The notes under the pieces were generated by a model that was not told where the DNA came from, did no database searches, and saw only the letters and a program-made list of their open reading frames with translations. The translations under genes and the position numbers were made by a program. Of a stretch of 51,280 bases of DNA, positions 8,475 to 17,485 are shown one piece after another. The stretch comes from Muribaculaceae bacterium (GTDB taxonomy: Bacteria > Bacteroidota > Bacteroidia > Bacteroidales > Muribaculaceae), in contig JAIDQZ010000118.1 of the NCBI GenBank assembly GCA_029062005.1, forward strand, positions 1-51,280, written 5' to 3'. Each line of letters opens with the position of its first letter. Within the stretch, counting starts at the first letter, position 1.

Positions 8475-8482
8475 GCAAAATT
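8475..8482 (-). promoter_or_regulatory. -7 box of dgt, possibly giving a leaderless mRNA
   Basis: On the minus strand TAATTTTG ends 3 bases before the dgt ATG. Transcription usually begins a few bases after this box, so the message would start at or within a few bases of the start codon. No TTTG is seen 19-21 bases upstream, which lowers confidence. Confidence 0.45.
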
Positions 8483-8527
8483 AGTCATTTTATTTGTTAA
8501 AAAATCTTTAGGTATTGATTTTTTTTG

Positions 8528-8535
8528 TAATTTTG
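8528..8535 (+). promoter_or_regulatory. -7 box of the small lipoprotein gene
   Basis: TAATTTTG on the plus strand fits the -7 consensus and sits 22 bases before the ATG at 8557. It rules out the upstream in-frame ATG at 8515, which lies before the box. The -33 element is not clear. Confidence 0.5.
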
Positions 8536-8556
8536 CGGAGTTTTTCCAAAGAATGT

Positions 8557-9132
8557 ATGAATTACATCGCTCAAAAGTATTATCGCAGTGGAGACAAGGC
8601 ATGGTTGTTGATGGTCTCCGTGATGCTTATAGTGTTGGTTTCCTGTGGAAATAAGACTGCTCCCGCCGGCATTGAGTCGGTGATGCCCGAAGAAAGTCAG
8701 TTTCATGCCGACAATGACATTGCGATGACCGTCTGCTCGCTTGTCGATGCAGTCAGGGTCGGAGAGGCTCTTGACAGCATCGATTATAATTTCGACGGCA
8801 TTCTGACCGATGGGCAAGGCACGCCGCTCTATACAGATATAGAAGGGAATCCCGGGGAATGGAAAGTGCGGGTGGTCAGTGGAGAAGAGGCGCAGATAAG
8901 CAATCTTTATTTAGGCGATCTTATGACCCACGATTTGCGCAACTACATAATCGGAGCCTTGAATCTCAATTCTGCTGACCTTGCTACCGCATATGTCAAT
9001 CCTAATGACGAGCATGAATTCATATGGCTTTATGATCTTGGAGATGCCAAGGTCTCTTTCTCAGAGACCGAAACAAAGACCGAGACAGGACTTGAAGGCA
9101 TTATCATGAAGATCTCCGTCTTCAGGAAGTAG
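8557..9132 (+). CDS. small putative lipoprotein of unknown function
   Basis: The predicted protein has 191 residues. A positively charged start and hydrophobic stretch (AWLLMVSVMLIVLVSC) end in a lipobox with C at about residue 30, followed by GNKTAPAG. No acidic export signal follows the cysteine, so the protein may stay on the periplasmic side. The mature part contains no motif that I recognise. The start at 8557 is preferred to an in-frame ATG at 8515 because a promoter box lies between them. The 3' end overlaps the convergent DUF2851 gene by 11 bases. Confidence 0.72.
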   Translation: MNYIAQKYYRSGDKAWLLMVSVMLIVLVSCGNKTAPAGIESVMPEESQFHADNDIAMTVCSLVDAVRVGEALDSIDYNFDGILTDGQGTPLYTDIEGNPGEWKVRVVSGEEAQISNLYLGDLMTHDLRNYIIGALNLNSADLATAYVNPNDEHEFIWLYDLGDAKVSFSETETKTETGLEGIIMKISVFRK

Positions 9133-10408
9133 CTTCCTTGCGCAGCAGCCGGTGACCGAACCGGCAACGTAGACATTCATGACGTTCGCAGTATTCCTTT
9201 TTCAGGTGTATAAGTGCCTGCGATGCGGAAGCATCCTGCGGTTTGAATCCTAATTGTTGCCACTCCCTTATGATATTGTTCTTTTCCGGTGGCAGCGAGA
9301 GCATGAGGTCGATAGCCGACTCTTTTTTCTCGTGGTCGCTGTGCAGCATACCATAAGTATACAGGATAGGAGCCACTACGTTGATAAGCAGGATGTTTAT
9401 GCTTGGGTCGGAAAGCGATGGCGGATTGGCTGGTGTCTGGTCATCTCCTCCGAAAGTAAGACGCTTGCTCCAGTATGAATCCACCTGCCATCTGAATATC
9501 GTTCGCAGCCGTTGGTCATCGCTTCCTGCTGTGAGTATTCTGTCGAGCAGGTCAGGGGTTTCTGCCATTGCTTTTGCGAGCAGGGCTATTCTTCTGTATG
9601 GAAGGTTTTGTGGTCGAGTCCTTGAGAACTTCCATGCCGTCTTCGGAATCGGGCGCATCGAGTATTTACGGGCAAGAAACTGATATTCCCTGCACATCAG
9701 TTGATAGCGGCGGTCTGTCTGATTTGTCATCGGGTCGAGAAGCCCCGCCTGTCCGAAGAATATGGCTTCCATTTGCAGAATGTTGTCGGAATGCCGTCTC
9801 AGATGGTTCAGGTTGATGCTTGAGGCAAGCATCTCGAAAGGGATGCCGTTAAGCCCGAATCCCATTCCTCTGGCGAGGGTGATGAAGCATGCTCCGTTCC
9901 AGTCTCCGTTGAGTCTTCTGAGTGTTTCCTCTATTCTTGCCCCCTTATGCTGAAGTCTTTCTATTGACAGTGTCTCAATCCAGTCTGTCCTGCTTATGCT
10001 GTCGATCTCATTGAGGCGCGTAGCGCATTTGATCTCAGGACTTGTAGAGCAAAGATAGGCAAACGCACGGTAGAATTTTTCAGGAAGCGTCACCTTCAGC
10101 TGAGGTATGGTGGAGCCGTCGCGTCGTAATATCTGGGTGTCGCTGACAGCAACCACGTGAAGGATCACATTGTCGTAAGCCTTGTCAGAGTCGTGGCGAT
10201 GTCTGTACCAGTCTGAGGCTTTCATATGGATCTCGATATTCCCAACCCAAGTCTTACCGTCGATCTTTACCTTGGCATTGAAAAAATCCGGACCTGAATC
10301 CCGGTTGTGGGTTCCCGGGTCTATGACACGCACTTTCTCTCCACTCTCAAGTGTGAAGGGAAGCCCGAGCATACGGTAGCCCCAAAGCAGTTGGAATATT
10401 TCTTCCAT
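9122..10408 (-). CDS. DUF2851 family protein
   Basis: The protein has 428 residues and no signal peptide. It opens with the characteristic Bacteroidetes DUF2851 pattern: EEIFQLLWGYRML, then VRVIDPGTHNRDSGPDFFNA and WVGNIEIHMKASDWYRH. The acidic and histidine-rich N-terminal block (DSGPDF, EIH, SDWYRHRH) has a nuclease-like look, but that is inference and the function is unknown. A cysteine cluster (CERHECLRCRFG) lies at the C-terminus. The ATG overlaps the stop of the upstream outer-membrane-like gene by one base (TAATG), so translation is probably coupled. Confidence 0.85.
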   Translation of the reverse strand: MEEIFQLLWGYRMLGLPFTLESGEKVRVIDPGTHNRDSGPDFFNAKVKIDGKTWVGNIEIHMKASDWYRHRHDSDKAYDNVILHVVAVSDTQILRRDGSTIPQLKVTLPEKFYRAFAYLCSTSPEIKCATRLNEIDSISRTDWIETLSIERLQHKGARIEETLRRLNGDWNGACFITLARGMGFGLNGIPFEMLASSINLNHLRRHSDNILQMEAIFFGQAGLLDPMTNQTDRRYQLMCREYQFLARKYSMRPIPKTAWKFSRTRPQNLPYRRIALLAKAMAETPDLLDRILTAGSDDQRLRTIFRWQVDSYWSKRLTFGGDDQTPANPPSLSDPSINILLINVVAPILYTYGMLHSDHEKKESAIDLMLSLPPEKNNIIREWQQLGFKPQDASASQALIHLKKEYCERHECLRCRFGHRLLRKEATS

Positions 10409-11397
10409 TAAAATCTATAGGAAATGCGGAAGTCGATGGTCGGATAGACCGGCACAAGCTTCATTAGATCCATATATTCCCCTACCTTGCCGCGGAGGTT
10501 GTCAAGGTCGTTGAGTACAGTCCCGTCGTGGGTGACCACTTTAGGCACTCCGCCCCAAAACTGCACACCGGCATCAAACGATGCCTGCCACTTCCCGTCG
10601 GCACTGAGCGCACCCCCATATCCGAATCCTAAGTAGGGCCGGAATCTGTTCACTTTAGCTTTTGCACTCACCGTACCGTCTTTGTCCGGCATCATCATAT
10701 ACGGTTTGCCGTCCTTGTAGTCGCCTACATGTACGCCAAGTTTGCCCAGCTCAAGCATCTTGTCCTGAAGCTCCATGGCTATTTCCGGATCAAGGTATAT
10801 GTTTCCGAAGATAGGCTCGTCTATGATTTCGTCGAGAAATTCATCCGACGTGATTTTCTGGTAAATCCGGTCATACATGTTGAGCGCCAGCAGTGAAGGC
10901 ATCTCATCCATTCTGTTGATGCTTTTCCCTACGCAGTTTCCCCCTACGAAAAATCCTGCTGTGAAATGCCAGTGCCTGTTTGCCTTGAATGGATATACGT
11001 CTACAAGGAGCCTGAAAATGGTCATTGTCGGCTTGGAATCCATTTTGATGTTTTTGTCGATTTCCATGCCGCTTATCTTGCGCATAAGATCCTGTATCTT
11101 GTCAAACTTGTCGTTGATCTTGCCGTCGATATAGCTTTCCATACCGAATGTCATGGGAACTGTGAAATTGGGCATCCAGTCCACACCTGCACGCAGTTTC
11201 GCCCATTCGGTCATCGGCGATGCCACTTCAAGTCCGAGACCGGTGGTGCCGATATTGGCTGCGATCTCTATTTTGTTAAATACACCGTGCTCATTCATCC
11301 TTGCTATAAGGGCATCCGGTCCGGTGGCGTGCTGGGCATAGGCAGAGATTGGCAGCAACGCTGATAAAGCCACGAGTATTTTCAATAGATGTTTCAT
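10408..11397 (-). CDS. putative outer-membrane beta-barrel protein
   Basis: The protein has 329 residues with a signal peptide ending near ISAYAQ at residue 21. The mature protein alternates short amphipathic strands (IEIAANIGTTGLGLEVASP, WHFTAGFFVGGN, FRPYLGFGYGG, WQASFDAGVQFWGG) and ends in FRISYRF. The terminal aromatic residue is typical of outer-membrane barrels. No transport or enzymatic motif is seen. It is the first gene of a two-gene unit with the DUF2851 gene, which it overlaps by one base. Confidence 0.7.
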   Translation of the reverse strand: MKHLLKILVALSALLPISAYAQHATGPDALIARMNEHGVFNKIEIAANIGTTGLGLEVASPMTEWAKLRAGVDWMPNFTVPMTFGMESYIDGKINDKFDKIQDLMRKISGMEIDKNIKMDSKPTMTIFRLLVDVYPFKANRHWHFTAGFFVGGNCVGKSINRMDEMPSLLALNMYDRIYQKITSDEFLDEIIDEPIFGNIYLDPEIAMELQDKMLELGKLGVHVGDYKDGKPYMMMPDKDGTVSAKAKVNRFRPYLGFGYGGALSADGKWQASFDAGVQFWGGVPKVVTHDGTVLNDLDNLRGKVGEYMDLMKLVPVYPTIDFRISYRF

Positions 11398-11426
11398 TTG
11401 GCTGTCAATTTTAGATAATTATCATG

Positions 11427-11434
11427 CAAAAATA
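11427..11434 (-). promoter_or_regulatory. -7 box of the outer-membrane protein/DUF2851 operon
   Basis: TATTTTTG on the minus strand lies 29 bases upstream of the ATG at 11397. It fits TAnnTTTG, but the -33 position lacks TTTG. The rest of this divergent gap (11435-11568) is AT-rich and shows no further site that I can support. Confidence 0.45.
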
Positions 11435-11568
11435 GCAAAATATTTTTAAACCTGTGTGATGAAGTAAGAAAAAAAGATTCTTTTTCGGATATTTTTTAGC
11501 TTCAGAAGTGTTTTATATAGAGATTCAGATGCGGAAGTTGTCTGTCAAAACGTGATAAATCGATATTG

Positions 11569-12501
11569 ATGAAAAATATAAATATTAATAGAAGAGGCAA
11601 GGACAACGGTTGGGTTCCCGACCGTATTGTACGTCGTGAGAACAAAGGCTCCGATACTGTGGGGCTGATGGATTTCGCACTCTCTTCGATATCAGGTGTG
11701 AAGCGTGCGGATGTCAAGAAATGGCTCAAATTCGGGCATTTCGCCGTTGATGGTCAGGTCACTAAAGCCTTTGATGCCCCGGTTGCCCCGGGTTCCTCGG
11801 TTGAACTCAATGTCAACCGTCCCTTTGTCGTGTTCAGTCATCCAAGGCTCAGACTTGTATATGAGGATGATGATATCATAGTGGTCGACAAGGGTTATGG
11901 ACTCCTTTCTGTCGATACTGAATCATCAAGAAAGGACAATGTGGACACCGCATACAGTATATTGCGTCAATATGTCAAGTCAGTCCATCCTTCCAATAAG
12001 ATTTTTATTGTGCATCGACTTGACCGCGATACTTCCGGACTGATGGTGTTTGCGAAAACTATCGAGGCGAAAGAGACCATGCAGCACAATTGGAATAATA
12101 TCGTGCTGGAACGTAAATACGTGGCTCTTCTCGACGGAGAGATGGAGCGCGAAAGCGGGGAGATCCGCAGTCATCTCGCTGAGACGTCGCAGCATGAGGT
12201 ATATTCTACCGATGATGCTTCGGAAGGAAAACTTGCGGTGACCCGTTTCAAGGTCCGTAAAAAAGGTAAGGGGCATACTCTTGCCGAGTTCTCTCTCGAT
12301 ACCGGCAGGAAAAACCAGATCCGTGTTCATGCCCGAGATCTCGGGTTTCCCATTACAGGCGACAAGAAATATGGCAACGGCTCCGGACCCCTGCATCGTC
12401 TTGCCCTTCATGCAGAGACTCTGAGGTTTGCTCATCCCGTAAGCCGCAAGGATATGAATTTTACAAGTCAAGTACCCTCTCAATTCTATAAGTATGTCTG
12501 A
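11569..12501 (+). CDS. RluA family RNA pseudouridine synthase
   Basis: RluA-type enzymes turn chosen uridines of rRNA or tRNA into pseudouridine. The protein has 310 residues: an N-terminal S4 RNA-binding domain (about 25-85, DVKKWLKFGHFAVDGQVTKAFD) and a catalytic domain. The active-site motif HRLDRDTSGLMVFAK (about 149-163) contains the nucleophilic aspartate, and GRKNQIRVHARDLGFPITGDKKYG is the second signature. The start is ATG at 11569; a TTG one codon earlier is less likely. The next gene overlaps by 8 bases. The target uridine cannot be named from sequence. Confidence 0.9.
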   Translation: MKNININRRGKDNGWVPDRIVRRENKGSDTVGLMDFALSSISGVKRADVKKWLKFGHFAVDGQVTKAFDAPVAPGSSVELNVNRPFVVFSHPRLRLVYEDDDIIVVDKGYGLLSVDTESSRKDNVDTAYSILRQYVKSVHPSNKIFIVHRLDRDTSGLMVFAKTIEAKETMQHNWNNIVLERKYVALLDGEMERESGEIRSHLAETSQHEVYSTDDASEGKLAVTRFKVRKKGKGHTLAEFSLDTGRKNQIRVHARDLGFPITGDKKYGNGSGPLHRLALHAETLRFAHPVSRKDMNFTSQVPSQFYKYV

Positions 12502-13273
12502 TCATTTCGATTATATGCCCAAGCCTGAAGGATGGGTTCCTCCGGAGCCAAAGGTGATTGAGGATCCTGAAATAGAGGAGTCGGTTGCAGCTCATGAACC
12601 TGTTGCCGATGCTGATGCACAGGATGCTCCGCTGCAGCCTGAAGACAGTACTTTGCTTGAACACATCATCACGCGTTGTGCCAATGTCATTTCATGGGTG
12701 TTCGTGCCTCTGCTCATGCCTGTCTACGGTATTATATTGATATTTTCACTCTCATTCCTCTCACTCGCGCCATTCCATTCGAAGTTGATATTTACATTGA
12801 TAGTCTTCGGTGCCAACTTCGTTGTTCCATTACTTCTGGTGCTTCTGCTCAAAAAGATGGGCATGATCGAGGATGTCGGTCTCAATGGAAGGAAGGAACG
12901 CCTCATTCCATATGTGATCACAATTGTTTGTCTTGCAGGTACCGCTGTTTTCCTATATTTAAAGATGGCGCCAATCTGGGTCGCCATGTTTTATGCCGGT
13001 GGAGCAGTGGCAGGACTTATCAACCTGATAGTCAATTTCCGGTGGAAGATCAGCGCTCATGCAGCAGGTATAGCTGGACTGGTTGCCATGCTTATCCAGA
13101 TCACAAAGGAGGGATCTGCGTCGGATGCCATGACATGGTGGATTGTTGTGTCGATTATTGTTGCCGGACTTCTCGGTTCCGCAAGGATATGGCTCGGTCG
13201 CCACACCTTGATGCAGGTGCTTGCCGGATCCGCTGTCGGCTTCCTCAGTGTATGGACACTCTCTCTCATTTGA
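12494..13273 (+). CDS. PAP2-like membrane protein
   Basis: The 259-residue protein has a charged, proline-rich N-terminal tail of about 60 residues and then five or six membrane segments. Near the C-terminus KISAHAAG (185-192) and SARIWLGRH (229-237) stand where PAP2 phosphatases have their second and third motifs (SGH and SRxxxxxHxxxD). The first motif (KxxxxxxRP) has no clear match; NGRKERLIPY is the nearest. It may hydrolyse a lipid phosphate such as undecaprenyl diphosphate, but catalytic competence is uncertain. It overlaps the pseudouridine synthase gene by 8 bases and is probably translated from the same message. Confidence 0.72.
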   Translation: MSDHFDYMPKPEGWVPPEPKVIEDPEIEESVAAHEPVADADAQDAPLQPEDSTLLEHIITRCANVISWVFVPLLMPVYGIILIFSLSFLSLAPFHSKLIFTLIVFGANFVVPLLLVLLLKKMGMIEDVGLNGRKERLIPYVITIVCLAGTAVFLYLKMAPIWVAMFYAGGAVAGLINLIVNFRWKISAHAAGIAGLVAMLIQITKEGSASDAMTWWIVVSIIVAGLLGSARIWLGRHTLMQVLAGSAVGFLSVWTLSLI

Positions 13274-13366
13274 TTAATGATTATTAAATTAATAATTCAA
13301 TTTTCGCTAATCGATAAACCTTGATTGAGCTGGCGAAATTTAATAATAATTGGGGAATGTGATTTA

Positions 13367-13398
13367 TTTGGGAGATTGGTTTTTTTTTATTAACTTCG
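13367..13398 (+). promoter_or_regulatory. promoter of the DUF3467 gene (cysS likely downstream on the same transcript)
   Basis: TTTG (13367-13370), 20 bases, then TAACTTCG (13391-13398). This is the -33/-7 pattern with C for T in the sixth base of the -7 box. The identical TAACTTCG box at the same spacing precedes the Ntn hydrolase at 41.6 kb. The leader from here to the ATG at 13480 is about 75 bases and rich in A and T. The upstream part of the gap (13274-13366) is AT-rich with only weak inverted repeats. Confidence 0.75.
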
Positions 13399-13479
13399 CA
13401 CTTTGCAATGTGGCTTTCTTCAGTAATGGTCGCATTCTCTAATTAATCATTTATCATTAATAAATTATCATTAAATAAG

Positions 13480-13779
13480 ATGGCACAGCAAGAAAATCAG
13501 AATCAGAATCAGCTTCAGATCCAGCTTCGTCCTGAAGTTGCAGATGGAAAATACTCAAATCTCGCTATGATCGGTCACGGTCCAAATGAATTCCTCATTG
13601 ACTTCATCTTCGCCGCACCCGGCATGCCGCAGGCTCCCGTCGTAAGTCGCGTCATCATGAGCCCGGAGAATGCAAAGCAGCTTCTCCATGCCCTCAACGA
13701 CAATGTTAAGAAATACGAGGATAAGTTTGGCGTAATATCACAGCGCCGTTCAGGACAGGCTGGATTCAGCAACAACTGA
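13480..13779 (+). CDS. DUF3467 family protein
   Basis: This 99-residue cytoplasmic protein starts with a glutamine/asparagine-rich tail (QQENQNQNQLQIQL). The compact DUF3467 domain follows, marked by YSNLAMIGHGPNEFLIDFIF and VVSRVIMSPENAKQLLHALNDNV. The family is widespread in Bacteroidetes and other phyla and has no settled function. Its own promoter lies 80 bases upstream, and cysS begins 34 bases downstream with no terminator between, so the two genes are probably co-transcribed. Confidence 0.9.
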   Translation: MAQQENQNQNQLQIQLRPEVADGKYSNLAMIGHGPNEFLIDFIFAAPGMPQAPVVSRVIMSPENAKQLLHALNDNVKKYEDKFGVISQRRSGQAGFSNN

Positions 13780-13813
13780 TTCAAGATTCATAATCCCCCA
13801 ATTTTAAATTATT

Positions 13814-15286
13814 TTGCTATACATATATAACACATTGAGCCGCACAAAGCAGCCCTTCAAGCCCCTCCATGAGGGGCGTGTCGGTATGTATGTGTGTGGT
13901 CCTACAGTCTATGGAGACGCGCATCTCGGACATGCGCGTCCCGCTATCACTTTCGACATTCTGTTCCGTTATCTGTCTCATCTCGGATATAAGGTGCGTT
14001 ATGTGCGCAATATCACTGATGTCGGGCATCTTGAGCATGACGCTGACTCGGGTGAGGATAAGATTGCCAAGAAGGCGCGTCTCGAACAGCTTGAACCCAT
14101 GGAGGTAGTGCAATATTATCTTAACCGCTACCATCACGACATGGAAGCGCTCAATGTATTGCCCCCGAGCATCGAGCCTCATGCCTCCGGTCATATCATC
14201 GAGCAGATCGAATATGTGAAGAAGATCCTTGAGTCCGGTTATGCCTATGAGAGTCAGGGTTCCGTCTATTTTGATGTGGCAAAATATAATAAGGATCACA
14301 ATTACGGAAAACTCTCCGGCAGGAATATTGATGACCTTCTCTCCACAACACGCGAGCTTGACGGGCAGGATGAAAAACGCAATCCTCTTGATTTCGCCCT
14401 TTGGAAAAAAGCATCGCCTGAGCATATAATGCACTGGCCCTCACCCTGGAGCGAAGGTTTTCCGGGTTGGCATCTCGAATGCTCCACCATGGGTGAGAAA
14501 TATCTCGGTGAAGTGTTTGATATTCACGGAGGCGGCATGGATCTCATGTTTCCGCACCATGAGTGCGAGATAGCACAGAGTGTAGCAGCCAAAGGTCACG
14601 ATACTGTCCGCTACTGGATGCACAACAACATGATTACCATCGATGGCAAGAAGATGGGCAAGAGCTACAACAATTTCATCACTCTTGAGCAGTTCTTCAA
14701 AGGTGAGCATCCGTTGTTGACACGTCCTTATTCTCCGATGGTGATAAGATTTTTCATCCTGCAGGCCCAATACAGGAGCACAGTGGATTTTTCCGACAAG
14801 GCGCTTCAGGCTGCCGACAAGGCGCTGCAGAAGATGATTGATGGCTATCGCCGTCTGCAAGCTCTTGTCCCTGCTGAGAAGTCAAGCGTTGAACTCCCTG
14901 ATTTTGCCGCTAAATGTTATGAGGCAATGGACGATGATCTTAACACCCCTATGGTCATAGCCGAACTCTTCGATGCATGCCGTTACATAAACCAGGCTAC
15001 CGACGGACAGATCACTCTCAGTGCAGAAGACTTAGCTAAGTTGAAGGAACTCTTTGATACATTCCTTATCGGGCTTCTCGGCATTCGCGTCGAGGTTTCG
15101 GCTGAGGGAGCGGACTCTGCACAGACCAAGGCATTTGAAGGAGCAGTGGATCTGTTGATGGATGTCAGGAAGAATGCCAAGGCGTCAAAAGACTGGGCTA
15201 CCAGCGACTTCATCCGCGATCGGTTGGCTGCCCTTGGTTTCGATGTCAAGGACACCAAGAATGGTGTTGAATGGAAAATCAGATAA
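13814..15286 (+). CDS. cysS: cysteine-tRNA ligase, apparently with a non-ATG start
   Basis: CysRS charges tRNA-Cys with cysteine. The protein is about 490 residues with the class I signatures HLGHAR (about 37-42, the HIGH motif) and KMGKS (about 280-284, a KMSKS variant). The zinc-site regions [22 protein letters not shown] and HHECEIAQS are also present. The conserved N-terminal YIYNTLSR precedes the first in-frame ATG. Translation must therefore begin before that ATG, at TTG 13814 or at one of two ATT codons at 13808 and 13811; a stop codon at 13805 limits the options. I give 13814 as the most likely start. Confidence 0.93.
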   Translation: MLYIYNTLSRTKQPFKPLHEGRVGMYVCGPTVYGDAHLGHARPAITFDILFRYLSHLGYKVRYVRNITDVGHLEHDADSGEDKIAKKARLEQLEPMEVVQYYLNRYHHDMEALNVLPPSIEPHASGHIIEQIEYVKKILESGYAYESQGSVYFDVAKYNKDHNYGKLSGRNIDDLLSTTRELDGQDEKRNPLDFALWKKASPEHIMHWPSPWSEGFPGWHLECSTMGEKYLGEVFDIHGGGMDLMFPHHECEIAQSVAAKGHDTVRYWMHNNMITIDGKKMGKSYNNFITLEQFFKGEHPLLTRPYSPMVIRFFILQAQYRSTVDFSDKALQAADKALQKMIDGYRRLQALVPAEKSSVELPDFAAKCYEAMDDDLNTPMVIAELFDACRYINQATDGQITLSAEDLAKLKELFDTFLIGLLGIRVEVSAEGADSAQTKAFEGAVDLLMDVRKNAKASKDWATSDFIRDRLAALGFDVKDTKNGVEWKIR

Positions 15287-15300
15287 GTGGTAATTAATTG

Positions 15301-15575
15301 AGAACCTGTACTAATTGAGAATTGAGAATTGAGAATTGAGAATTTTTTTCGACGTTGGAATAGAATAAATTCAAAATTCTAAATTCCCAATTCTCAATTA
15401 CAAAGTATTTTCAATTCAAAATTCAAAATTCCCAATTCAAAATTAGTAAAGATTCTCAATTGAGAATAATTCCAAATTCTAAATTCCCAATTCTCAATTA
15501 TTCTCAATTCTCAATTCTCAATTATTCTTAATTCTCAATTCTCAATTCTCAATTCTCAATTAAGAATAATTCTCA
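15301..15575. repeat. heptamer repeat island with a perfect 32-base inverted repeat
   Basis: This noncoding stretch between cysS and ispG is built almost entirely from AATTGAG and its complement CTCAATT. Positions 15313-15344 hold four tandem AATTGAG units plus AATT. Positions 15530-15561 are the exact reverse complement. Between them are AATTC-rich words, more CTCAATT units and a 16-base palindrome at 15452-15467. The two arms could form a long stem in RNA or cruciform DNA. Unit number is probably variable between strains. No coding potential is seen. Confidence 0.9.
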
Positions 15576-15585
15576 ATTAAAAAGG

Positions 15586-17202
15586 ATGTCTGTTTACAAC
15601 TACAAAAGGCGCAAGTCCTCTATTGCCAAAGCCGGCAAGGTGGAGATCGGTGGGACCAATCCTGTCCGTATCCAGTCGATGTGCAACACCAATACCAACG
15701 ATACAGAGGCGAGCGCAGCACAGGCTATCCGTATAGCGGAGGCCGGCGGTGAACTCGTGCGTCTTACCACGCAGGGAGTCAAAGAGGCTGCTAACATGGC
15801 ATACATAAAGGCTGTTCTCCGTGATGCGGGATGTGATGTCCCGCTTGTCGCAGATGTGCACTTTAATCCTAACGCAGCTTTTGAAGCAGCCGGTACATGT
15901 GACAAGGTGAGGATCAATCCCGGCAACTTTGTCGATGCTGCCCGGACGTTTAAGAAACTGGAATTTACAGATGAAGAGTACGGCAAGGAACTTGATAAGA
16001 TAAGGTCGAAATTTATTCCCTTCCTTGATTTATGTAAGAAAAACAACACTTGTGTCCGTCTTGGTGTGAATCATGGTTCCCTTTCCGATAGGATAATGAG
16101 CCGCTACGGCGATACTCCTGCCGGTATGGTGGAGTCTGTCATGGAGTTTCTACGCATTGCACGTGAAGAAGACTTCGATAATATAGTGATCTCGGTTAAA
16201 GCGTCCAATGTCACGGTTATGGTAGAGACTGTCCGTCTTCTTGTAAAAGCCATGGACAAAGAAGGTATGTGCTTCCCGCTTCATTTGGGTGTCACAGAGG
16301 CAGGCGATGGGGAAGATGGCAGGATAAAGAGCGCATTAGGCATCGGTACGCTTCTTTCGGAAGGTATCGGCGACACCATCCGCGTTTCCCTCAGCGAGGA
16401 TCCTGAATGTGAAATACCTGTGGCGGTGAAGCTGCGCGACTACATATCAGAAAGAGTTGGGCATGAGCCTATTCCAGAGCCGGAAACGGTACTTCCCGGA
16501 AATGCGCGTGACCATGCGCTGGCATTGCCATATCAGGAGTTCCCGGTTATGGATGTGGACTTCAGTCTACAGCCTGACTGGCATTATGCTTCTACTTCCA
16601 TGCCCCCCGTCAAATATGATGATGACTTGCCGGTGGTGTTGACTACATCTTCCGTCAACCGCCCAGGAGCAATCATGAGCTGGATCGACCGTTTTGTAGC
16701 ACTCGGTGCAAAAAATCCTGTGATTGTGATGATGGCGTTCCTTACCGACAGCCTTGAGGACCTGCAGATTCAATCTGCCGCCGATTTCGGTCCAATTCTT
16801 CTTGGTGGTTATGCTTCCGGAATAGGCATAGTGGCATCTGAAAAATTCACAAAGGAAGAAGTGAAGAGTGTGGCGCTCGGTATCCTGCAGGCAGCCCGTC
16901 TTAGGATATCAAAGACTGAATATATAGCTTGTCCCGGATGTGGCAGAACTCTTTTCGACCTTCAGAAGACTCTTGCTGAAGTAAAGGCACACACATCCCA
17001 TCTCAAGGGCCTGAAGATAGGTGTCATGGGATGCATTGTCAATGGTCCCGGCGAGATGGCTGATGCTGATTATGGATATGTCGGGGCAGGTCCGGGACGG
17101 GTTTCTTTATATAAAGGTAAGGAATTGGTTAAAAAGAATATCCCTGCAGTAGATGCACTTCCGGAATTGCTCGCTCTTATAGAAGAAAACAGGAATAAAT
17201 AA
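15586..17202 (+). CDS. ispG: 4-hydroxy-3-methylbut-2-enyl diphosphate synthase IspG (large Bacteroidetes form)
   Basis: IspG reduces the cyclic diphosphate MEcPP to HMBPP, the penultimate step of the MEP isoprenoid pathway, using a [4Fe-4S] cluster. The protein has 538 residues, well above the usual 370. An N-terminal TIM barrel (GTNPVRIQSMCNTNTNDT, LRLGVTEAGD-like block near 230) is followed by the extra middle domain seen in Bacteroidetes and Chlamydiae. The reductase-like C-terminal domain comes last. Cluster ligands are C449 and C452 in CPGC and C483 in GCIVNGPGE, with the catalytic glutamate in the same motif. The ATG directly follows the repeat island. Confidence 0.94.
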   Translation: MSVYNYKRRKSSIAKAGKVEIGGTNPVRIQSMCNTNTNDTEASAAQAIRIAEAGGELVRLTTQGVKEAANMAYIKAVLRDAGCDVPLVADVHFNPNAAFEAAGTCDKVRINPGNFVDAARTFKKLEFTDEEYGKELDKIRSKFIPFLDLCKKNNTCVRLGVNHGSLSDRIMSRYGDTPAGMVESVMEFLRIAREEDFDNIVISVKASNVTVMVETVRLLVKAMDKEGMCFPLHLGVTEAGDGEDGRIKSALGIGTLLSEGIGDTIRVSLSEDPECEIPVAVKLRDYISERVGHEPIPEPETVLPGNARDHALALPYQEFPVMDVDFSLQPDWHYASTSMPPVKYDDDLPVVLTTSSVNRPGAIMSWIDRFVALGAKNPVIVMMAFLTDSLEDLQIQSAADFGPILLGGYASGIGIVASEKFTKEEVKSVALGILQAARLRISKTEYIACPGCGRTLFDLQKTLAEVKAHTSHLKGLKIGVMGCIVNGPGEMADADYGYVGAGPGRVSLYKGKELVKKNIPAVDALPELLALIEENRNK

Positions 17203-17311
17203 GCATTCCCGGATATCGTGACAGTATAAAGTTGCAGGTGTTGTGAATTTTAGTATAAATCCATAAAACTTTATGTAAACTTTATTGTTGTTCTTCTGTG
17301 TTGATATTTTT

Positions 17312-17355
17312 TTTGAAAAATTTTTATGAATTTTGGTAAATTTGTATTAATTTTG
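17312..17355 (+). promoter_or_regulatory. promoter region of the coiled-coil lipoprotein gene
   Basis: TTTG (17312-17315), 21 bases, then TAAATTTG (17337-17344) gives a consensus promoter. A second -7-like box, TAATTTTG, follows at 17348-17355. The leader to the ATG at 17486 is about 130 bases. The earlier part of this gap (17203-17311) is AT-rich and shows nothing else that I can support. Confidence 0.7.
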
Positions 17356-17485
17356 CAGTCGATTATATAGGTAATTAAGGCTCTTTTGGTTTTTATCAAA
17401 AGTCTTGTATTGTGGCATATATGATTTCATTATAACGATAATACAGTAAAAATAAATAATTATCAATAACTTAAAACAACCAGAG

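Noticed and set aside
12676..13287. Plus-strand frame overlapping the PAP2-like gene in another phase
   Set aside because: The composition (many Cys, Arg, His) is that of a shifted frame. The PAP2-like frame has clear membrane segments and motifs.
13835..13837. TTG as a later start of cysS
   Set aside because: It would remove the conserved YIYNTL strand of the enzyme.
15313..15561. Invertible promoter (phase switch) between the 32-base arms
   Set aside because: The spacer holds no clear promoter of the TTTG/TAnnTTTG kind, and no recombinase gene lies in the window. It is left as a possibility to check rather than a call.
15301..15575. Possible CRISPR array in the repeat island
   Set aside because: Repeat units are 7 bases, spacers are not unique and the words merge into each other. 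No cas gene is near.
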